Assembly (NCBI RefSeq): GCF_900107395.1
Contig: NZ_FNPW01000008.1
Span: 1-64,000, forward strand
Direction: 5' to 3'
Length of the DNA stretch: 64,000 nucleotides
DNA from: Pseudomonas sp. NFIX28
GTDB taxonomy: Bacteria; Pseudomonadota; Gammaproteobacteria; Pseudomonadales; Pseudomonadaceae
Each line of letters begins with the position of its first letter. The first letter of the stretch is position 1. The notes under the pieces are model-generated. The model was not told the origin of the DNA. It saw only the letters and a program-made list of their open reading frames with translations, and made no database searches. Positions 1-8,900 of this stretch are shown here, one piece after another. A program made the translations under genes and the position numbers.

Positions 1-1
1 C

Positions 2-3000
2 CAGGGCGACCTGAACAACCAACACAACCTCGCCGCCCGCGACAGCATCAGCCTCAGCGCCGGCGGCCGGCTGAGCAACAACGCCATCATCGAAGCCGGG
101 GTCAACGCCGACAACAGCCGCAATACCGACGGCGACGTCAGCCTGAGCGCGCAGACCCTCGATAACCGCGGCAAGAGCGTGGTCGCCAGCCGCCACCTGA
201 CGGTCAACGCGGCGCAAACCCTGAACAACCAGGGCGGGACCTTGAGTGCGGGGCAGAGCGCCAATATCAATGCCGCGACGCTGGATAACCAGAGCAAGGG
301 GCGGGTTTTGAGTGGCGGAAGCCTCCATTTGACAGCCAGTCAGGTGCTCAATGGCCAGGGCCTGATCAGCGGCGACGGCGACCTCAGCGCCACGTTGGGC
401 CATCTGAATAACCACGAGGGCGAAGTCTCCAGCGCCGGCATCACCACCCTGACGGCCAGCAGCCTGGACAACCGCACCGGTCAGGTCAGCGGTGACGTGG
501 CGTTGAACATCGGCTTGATCGGCGCCCTGAACAACCAGGGCGGCGTGCTGGGTTCCGGCAAGCGAGTGAGCATCAGCGCCGCCAGCCTGGATAACCGCCA
601 TGCAGGCAGTCTGGCCAGCGATGGCAGCCTGACCACGCGGATCGCGGGTCTGTTCGATAACCAGAACGCAGGAGACCTGGGCGCCAAGGGCGTGGTGGAC
701 CTGCAGGCCGGCACTCTCGACAACCGTGGCGGCAGCCTGACCGGCAAGGATCGCCTGACCCTGGACACGGCTTCGCTGGACAACCGCGGGGGCAAGGTAC
801 GCGCCGACAAGGACCTGCAACTCGATGTCGGCCAGCTCGACAATCGCGAGAAAGGTGTGATCACCAGTCAGGCAGGGATCGGCCTGACCGGTACCCGCCT
901 GGACAACCGTGGCGGCTTGCTCAGCGCCGTCGGCCCAGTGACGCTGAAGGCTCAGAACGTGCAAAACGCCCTGGGGCGGATCGCCAGCCAGGACGATGTA
1001 CAGGCGACCGTCGACAGCCTCCAGCAGCAGGGCGGCACCCTGGTGGCGCAAGGCAACCTGACGTTGATCGGCAGTGTTCTCGACAACCGTGACGACGGCC
1101 TGGTCGCGGCGACAAAAGCGTTGAAACTCGAGGTTCAGGGCATCGACAACCGTGCCGGAAAACTGTCCAGCGGAATTAACACTGAGGTTGACGGCCAGCA
1201 GCTCGACAACAGCGCCGGCGGCAGAGTCCTGGCCGGCAGCGATCTGGAGCTGAAGGTTGCCCATCTTATCAATCAGAGCAAGGGGCTGATCCAGGGCAAG
1301 GGTTCCTCGACGCTGAACAGCCAGAGCCTCGATAACACCGATGGCGAGATCGACAGCCGCAACGGGCTGGAGATCACCCTGGCCGGTGGGCTCGACAACA
1401 CCCGCGGGCTGGTCCGCAGCAACCGCACACTGACGCTGGTCACCAGCAAACTGACGAACACCGCCGGCCGTATTGAGAGCGTGGAAGACCTGTCGGTCAC
1501 CAGCCGTGGCGAACTGCTTAATCAAGGTGGCTCCATCAAGTCCGAGAAGGGCTTGACTGCCGCCAGTGGCGATCTCGATAACAGCCACAATGGCCTGCTG
1601 TCCGGCAAGCAGGCCACGCAAATCACCGCGACGATTCTCAACAACAGCCAGGGCGGACGCCTGCGCAGTGAAAGCAGCCTTGGCCTGATCGCCACCCAGG
1701 TCAATAACGCCGATGGCAGCATCAGCAGCGCACAGGACCTCACGGCCAGCGTGACCGGGCTCGATCAGCAACATGGGGAGCTGTTCAGCGAAGCCGCCCT
1801 GAGCCTGGACCTGAACAACGGACAGCTCAATAACCAGGGGGGCTACATCCATGCGCCGGGAGCCCTGCTGCTCAAGAACCTGAAGGGTGTCGACAACCGA
1901 AAGGGTGAGATTTCCAGCGCCCGGGCTTTCAGCCTGGAAGCGCAAAGCCTGGAAAACAACGGCGCCAAGCTGATCAGTGGCCAGGGGCTGACACTGCGCA
2001 TCGCCGAGGCCCTGAACAACATAAAGGGCCTGGTCAGCGCCAGTTCCCTCGACAGCCACAGCGTCAGCCTGGACAACACTGATGGCGTGCTCAGCACGAC
2101 CGGCAATCTGGACCTGAAGGTCGATACGGTTTTCGCTAACCAGCGCGGCACTGTTGTTGCCGACGGCGCGTTGTTGCTCACTGCTGCCAGCCTGGACAAC
2201 CGCGCCGCCGATATCTCCGGCAAACAGGATGTGACCGCCCGGATCGGCACCCTGGACAACCAGGACGGCAAGTTGATTGCCACTGGCGTGCTGGACCTGA
2301 CGGGGGCGAGCCTCGATAACCGTCAAGGCGGTCTGGTAGGGGCTACAAAAGCGCTGAAACTCAAGGTCGATAGGCTCGACAACCGAGGCGGCGAGCTTTC
2401 TACCCAGGCCGGCCTGAGCCTGACAGGCAAGCACCTGGATAACAGCGACCAGGGCCTGGTCGAGGCCCATGACACACTGACGCTCAAGGTCGATGAGGTG
2501 ATCAACCAGGCTGCTGGCTTGATCAATGCGCTGGCCGACCTGACGATCACGGGTGGGCGTATCGATAACCGCAGCGGGAAAATCCAAAGCCAGCAAGGCC
2601 TGGACCTCATACTCAAGGGCGACCTGCAAAACAACCAAGGGCTGATCAATAGCCAAGCCACCCTTGATGTGGCCGCGGCAGCCCTGGATAACAGCGGCGG
2701 TCGTCTCATGAGCGCTGCTGCGCTGGAACTCGGCGTTCGTGGCGCCTTGAGCAACGTGGACGGCAAGCTGGTGAGCGAGGGCGGTGTGCAGTTGCGCAGC
2801 GCCAGCCTGGACAACAGCCACAAAGGCGTGATCAGCGGCAAGGGCGCGGTACAGGTCACGACCGGCGACTTCGATAACAGCCAGGCCGGCAGCCTTGACA
2901 GTGGCGACACCCTGGACCTGACGGCGGCAAAACTGACCAACGCGGCCGGGCGCATCGGCAGTGAAAAGGCACTGACCGCGAAGGTCAGCAGCCTTGAACA

Positions 3001-5990
3001 GCAGGGCGGCCAACTGTTCAGCAACACGCGCCTGAGCCTGGACCTGAACCATGGTCGGCTGAACAACCGGGACGGCTTCATTCACGCGCCGGGTGCGCTG
3101 CTGCTGAAAAATCTCAGTGACGTCGACAACCACAACGGCGAAATCTCCAGCGACACGACGTACGAACTCAACGCCAAGAGCCTGAACAACGACGACGGCA
3201 AGTTGCTCGGCAACCAGGCATTGACCTTGCGGGTCGAACAGGCGCTCAGCTCCATCAAGGGCAAGATCGGTGCCGCGGCGCTGGAGGTACAGGCCGCCAG
3301 CCTGGATAACAGTGCCGGCGAATTGACCAGCCGTTCGGGGCTGAAACTGACGGTACAGGGGCAACTGACCAATCAGGACCAGGGGCTGATCAATGCCATT
3401 AACGGCTTGAGCATCGCCAGTGGTGACTTGAACAACCGTCACGGTTCCGTGCTGGCGGGTGACTGGCTGAACCTGTCGGCCAAGGCGCTGAACAACACGG
3501 ACAGCGGGCTGATCAACAGTAAAGGCGCGCTGGAGCTGACCGCGCACCAGTTGGACTCAAGCGATGCCGGTGAGGTGTCGGCCAAGGGCGACATGAACCT
3601 CAAGGTCACGGGGCTGACGCAGCGTGGCGGTCGCCTGTTGGGCGACGGCGCGGTGACCCTGGACCTGGCCAATGGCGATCTCGACAACCGCCTCGGCCGG
3701 CTGAATGCCAAAGGCTTGTTGAGCATCAAGCAACTGCAGGACCTGAAGAACCAGCAGGGGACATTGTCCAGTCGCCAAGGCTTCACGCTGACTGGCCGCA
3801 CACTGGATAACACCCAAGGCAAGTTGATCAGTGAGGCGGCGCTGGGCGTCGTGTCCAGCCAGTTGCTGAATGAAAATGGCCTGGTATCGGGGATCAACGG
3901 CCTGACCGTCGAGACGGGGAGCCTGGATAACCGCAACCACGGGACGCTCTCCAGCAAGGCGGGCAACCTGGTCGTTGACGTCAGCGGCGCCCTGCTGAAC
4001 AGCGGCGCCGGTGCCCTGGCCAGCAATGGCACGCTCAAGCTGAGCGCTGCGAGCCTGGACAACAGCGGCGAAGGGGTGGTCTCCAGTGTCGGCGGCCAGA
4101 CGCTCACGATCGCCGGCCTGCTGAATAACGCGGGCGGCGGTCTGCTCGACAGCGGTGCCACCCTTGATCTCAAGGCGGCGACCTTGAATAACCAGGCCGG
4201 CAACCTCAGTGCGTTGCAAGCGGTCGATCTGCGCGCCGGCAGCCTGGACAACAGTGGCGGCAGCCTGGCGACAAAAGGTGCCCTGACCCTGGACGTGGCG
4301 GCCAGCCTGGACAACGTCCTGGGTACCATCAGCAGTGACGGGGCCTTGCTGCTCAAGCATGCGGCTCACGTCGATAACCGCGGCGGCAAACTGATCGGCC
4401 AGGATCTGTTGACCTTCAACGCCGACAGCCTGGACAACCGTGACCACGGCACCGTGGCAGCCAACCGGCAAGCCACGCTGGGTGTCGCGGGAGCTATCCA
4501 GAATGCTCAGGGCGGCTTGATTTACAGCCGCGATGCGGGCCTTGAACTGAAGGCTGCCAGCCTCGACAACAGCAAGGCCGCGGTGCAAAGCCAGAACGGA
4601 CTGACGCTGAACATCAGTGGCGACTTCAACAACCAGGGCGGCAAGGTCATCGGTCAGGACGGCGCGGTCAGCATTACCGCGGCCAATGTCGACAACCGTG
4701 GCGGGGTGCTGTCGAGCCTCAAGGGAGCTCTTGAAACCCACATCAGTGGCGTGCTGCTCAACGGTTATGACCTGAATGACCAGCGCCAGCGTGGCGTGAT
4801 CGAAGCCCAGCGCTTGAACCTACGTGCCTTGGCCGGGCTGAACAACAACGGGGGGCGCATTGCCGCGCGCCAGGGCGATGTCATCGTCAACACCGCCGGC
4901 TTCGATAACCGCAATGGCGGGCTTTACGCCAGCGGTCAGCTTGGCGTCACCGCGACTACGTTCGACAACGGCGGTGACAAGGGCGGGCAGGTCGCTGGCC
5001 AAGGGATCGATCTCGGCTTGAGCGGCGCCTTGAACAACCGCCTGGGGGTTATCGAGAGTGACACCTCGTTGCTCATTCGCGCGGCCAGTATCGACAACGC
5101 TCAGGGTCAGCTACGGGCCGCCGGGAGCGGCGGTAAGAGCCTGTTCCAGATCGGCGGCTTGCTGGACAACCGTAATGGCCGCATCGAAGTGGCCAGTGCC
5201 GACCTGGGCCTCAGCGCGACCAGCTTCCAGAATGCGGGCGGCACTCTGCTGCACTCCGGCAAGGGGCAATTCGATATCTCGATGGCGAACGTCAGCGGGG
5301 CGGGCGGCACCTTGGTCACACAAGGGGGGCTGACCCTCAATGCCGATTCGTGGAACAACACCAGCGTCATCCAGGCTGGACGCCTGAAAGTCAACATCAA
5401 CAACTTCTACCAGAGTGCCAGCGGCCAGCTGCTGGCCTCCAACAGCTTCGACGGTGGTGGCGGCAACTGGACCAATGATGGCCTGATTGCCAGTGACGGC
5501 AGCCTGAACCTGCAACTGTCGGGCGTCTATGGTGGCAATGGGCGACTGACCAGCCTGGGCGACATGAGCTTTGGTGCCGCCCAGCTCGACCTGCCAGGCA
5601 CCGCGACTATCGCCGGAGGCGGCAACACCTGGATCAATGTCGGCGGGGTGCTTACCAATCGCGGGCGCCTGAGTTCCGCCCAGGGGCTTACGGTCAATGC
5701 CGCGGCGATCAATAACCATGGTTCGCTCGGTAGCGCCGGGGCGCTGACTCTTAATACCGGGGCGCTGCTCAACTCCGGTGTCAGCGATGCCGAGCACAGC
5801 TCGATCTTCAGCGGCGGTGACATGCGGTTGTTGGGCAACACCTTCAACAATCGCTATGCCGACGTTTACAGCATGGGCAGCCTGCTGGTGGCGGCCAATG
5901 CCGGGCAGGCCCAGTCGAGCTTGCTGGAAAACCGCTCCGGCACGATCGAAAGCCTGGGTGACATGACCATTCGCGCCATGACCGTGAAGA
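2..5990 (+). repeat. FHA-1 haemagglutinin repeat tract inside cdiA
   Basis: Degenerate in-frame repeats of about 20 residues with alternating hydrophobic beta strands. Cores such as LDNRGG, LDNSGG and LNNQGG recur dozens of times. Some longer blocks recur almost verbatim: the segment around nt 1795-1900 (LSLDLNNGQLNN..., HAPGALLLKNL) is repeated around nt 3025-3130. This is the pattern of a right-handed beta-helix stalk. The repeats generate long antisense open frames that are not genes. Confidence 0.85.
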
Positions 5991-8900
5991 ACGTCATGGA
6001 CATCCTTACCTACTCGGAGCACGAGAAGTACTACGCCAGCATCGTCGAGCTGCCGTGTGGCCCCTTTGGTGTATGCCATGTCAAGAAAAAGGGCAATCGG
6101 CGTAATGCGGTGTGGCAGCTCACCGAGCGCGATCGCCTGCAGGTGACGGCCAGTACGGCGGCCTCCAGCATCTCCAGCGGCGGGCAATTGAACATCGGTG
6201 CCCGGGACCTGAGCAACGAAAGCAGTTTTATCGCTTCTTCCGGCGACCTGGCGATCAATGCCGCCAGCATCAAGAACATGGGGGTGGTGCCCCAGGACAT
6301 TGAAACGACCACCATCAAATACAACCATGTGTACGAGTACCAAGGCGCGGTCGCCGCGGTCGCGGCCTTCAATGCCAGAAATGGCACCAAGCCGTCTGCT
6401 ACCTTCGAAGCCGACCTGGCGCGGTTCAATGCCCTGATGACCGGTACTCGAAAACTGGCGGGTGGTGGCACCAAGACTTTGGCAAGCAGCGACGGCAAGG
6501 CCTTCGACGCCATCATCCAGTCCGGCGCCAATGTCCAGCTCAACGCCTCGGAGAAGATCGACAACAGCGTAGTGCGCGGTTATTACGCCTATGTCGGCGG
6601 CGGCAAGAAGGTCGGCGATACCTCGGCGGGCAGCCAGTATTCGACACCGATCTACATCAACTCCCAATTGCCGCCGGATCTGGCCAAACAGCAGGTCAAC
6701 CCCTTGGCTCTGCCAGGCTTCGTGTTGCCCGTCGGGCAACACGGTCTGTTCCGCCTGAGCAGCGAAGGGGCCGGCGACACCACGGCGACCCAGCGCAAAC
6801 CGGCGCCGATGGACTGGAGCATGGGCAGCATCAGCCTGCGATTCGCCGAGCGCGAGCAGAACCTGGCCCAGAGTCAGGCGCGGACGCTCCAGGTCGGCCC
6901 AGTGGCCCCGGTAGCGGCGACCGAGCGCAAGCTGGCGCAGGTTGGCGCGGTGCAGCCTGGTGTCGATGCCAGTCTGCCGACGATTAGCGTCACGACCCCG
7001 ACGGACAGTGGAGCGGCTCAGGGGGCGGTATACAGCCGCACCCCTGCGGAACAGGCGCAAGGCGCTATTGCGCGGGTCCAGGGCCTCCCGACGTTCGACA
7101 ATCCCCCTCAAGCGCACAAATACCTGGTTGAAACCAACCCGGCGCTGACCAACCTGAAACAGTTCATGAGCTCGGACTACCTGCTGTCGAACCTGGGCTA
7201 CAACCCCGACAACAGCTGGAAACGCCTGGGCGACGGGTTCTATGAGCAACGGCTGATCCAGCAGGCGGTAGTCGCCCGCACCGGCCAACGTTTCATCGAT
7301 GGCCAGGACTCCGACGAGAAACTGTTCAAGTACCTGATGGATAACGCGCTGCAGAGCAAGCAGCAGCTCAACCTGGCGATCGGCACCTCGCTGACCTCCG
7401 AGCAGGTCGCGGCCCTGACCCACGACATCGTCTGGCTCGAATCGCATCAGGTGAATGGCGAGAACGTGCTGGTGCCGGTGCTGTACATGGCCCACGCCAA
7501 CAACCGCCTGGCCGCCAACGGCGCGCTGATCGCCGGGCAGGACATCAGCCTGATCGCCGGCAAGGACCTGCTCAACGCCGGCACCCTGCGCGCCACCAAC
7601 AACCTCTCGGCCAAGGCCGGCAACGACCTGGTCAATAGCGGGCTGATCGAAGCCGGCAATCGCCTGGACCTGCTGGCGGGCAACAACCTGGTGAACAAAG
7701 CGGGCGGCATCATCGCCGGCCGCGATGTGAGCCTGAGTGCGCTCAACGGCGACCTGATCAATGAACGCACGGTCACCAGCCACCAGAACAGCGGCGGCGA
7801 TCTGCAACAACGGCGTGACTTCCTCGACAGCGCCGCACGTATCGAAGCCGCCAATGACCTGACGCTCAAGGCCGGTCGCGATTTCAATAACGCCGCTGGC
7901 GTACTGCAAGCGGCGCGTGACACCACCATCAACGCCGGCCGGGACGCTAACCTCACAGCTGTCGAGCAGCAGGACAACGAAACCCGCACCAACTACCTGC
8001 GCTCCAGCACCGCCCAGCACGGCTCGGTGCTCACCAGTGGTCGCGACCTGACGATCAACAGCGGCCGCGACCTGTCGGCCATCGCCAGCCAGATCGACGC
8101 CAAACGCAACCTCGCCATGGCCGCCGCCGGCAACCTGACGCTGGCCTCGGCGGCGGACGAACAGCACTCGTACTCCAGCTCCAAGAAGTACAAGGGCCAG
8201 TCTGACAAAGTCAGCCAGGTCTCCACGGCGGTGACCGCAGGTGGCAGCGTGGCACTGAGTGCCGGCAAGGATCTGGAGATGATTGCCAGTCGGGTGAGTG
8301 CGGGGGATGAGGCGTATCTGGTGGCCGGTGGCAACCTGGCGCTGGAGTCCGCGGAGGACAGCAACTACAGCTTCTACAGCAAGACCAAGAAGAGTTCGTC
8401 GGGCAAGAAGAGTCGGCTTGATGAGGTGGCTAGCACCACCAATATCGCCAGTTCTGTCACCTCGGGTAATAACAGCGTGTTGATCGCTGGCAACGACTTG
8501 TTGGTCAAAGGCAGCGAAGTCGCGGCAGACAAAGGCGCTGCCCGGCTGACGGCGGGTAATGACGTGCAAATCCTGGCCGTCAGCGACTCCAACAGTGCGC
8601 GCCACGAGAGCAGTAAAAGCAAAAGCAGCTGGGGCGGCCTGAAGGCCAGCAAGGTCCAGGACAAACTGGCGGAAACCCAGACCAAGGCGGTCGGCAGCAT
8701 CATTTCCGGCAACACCGTGGACGTGGTTGCCAAGCACGATGCCACCGTCACCGGTTCCGCGCTGGTCAGCACCAAAGACCTGAGCGTTCAGGCCGGCAAT
8801 GACCTGACCATCGATGCGGCTGAAAACACCTTCACCCGTAGCGAATTGCACAAGCAGAAGAGTCGCGACCTGACCGGCGTGCTCACGGCCAACAATCTGG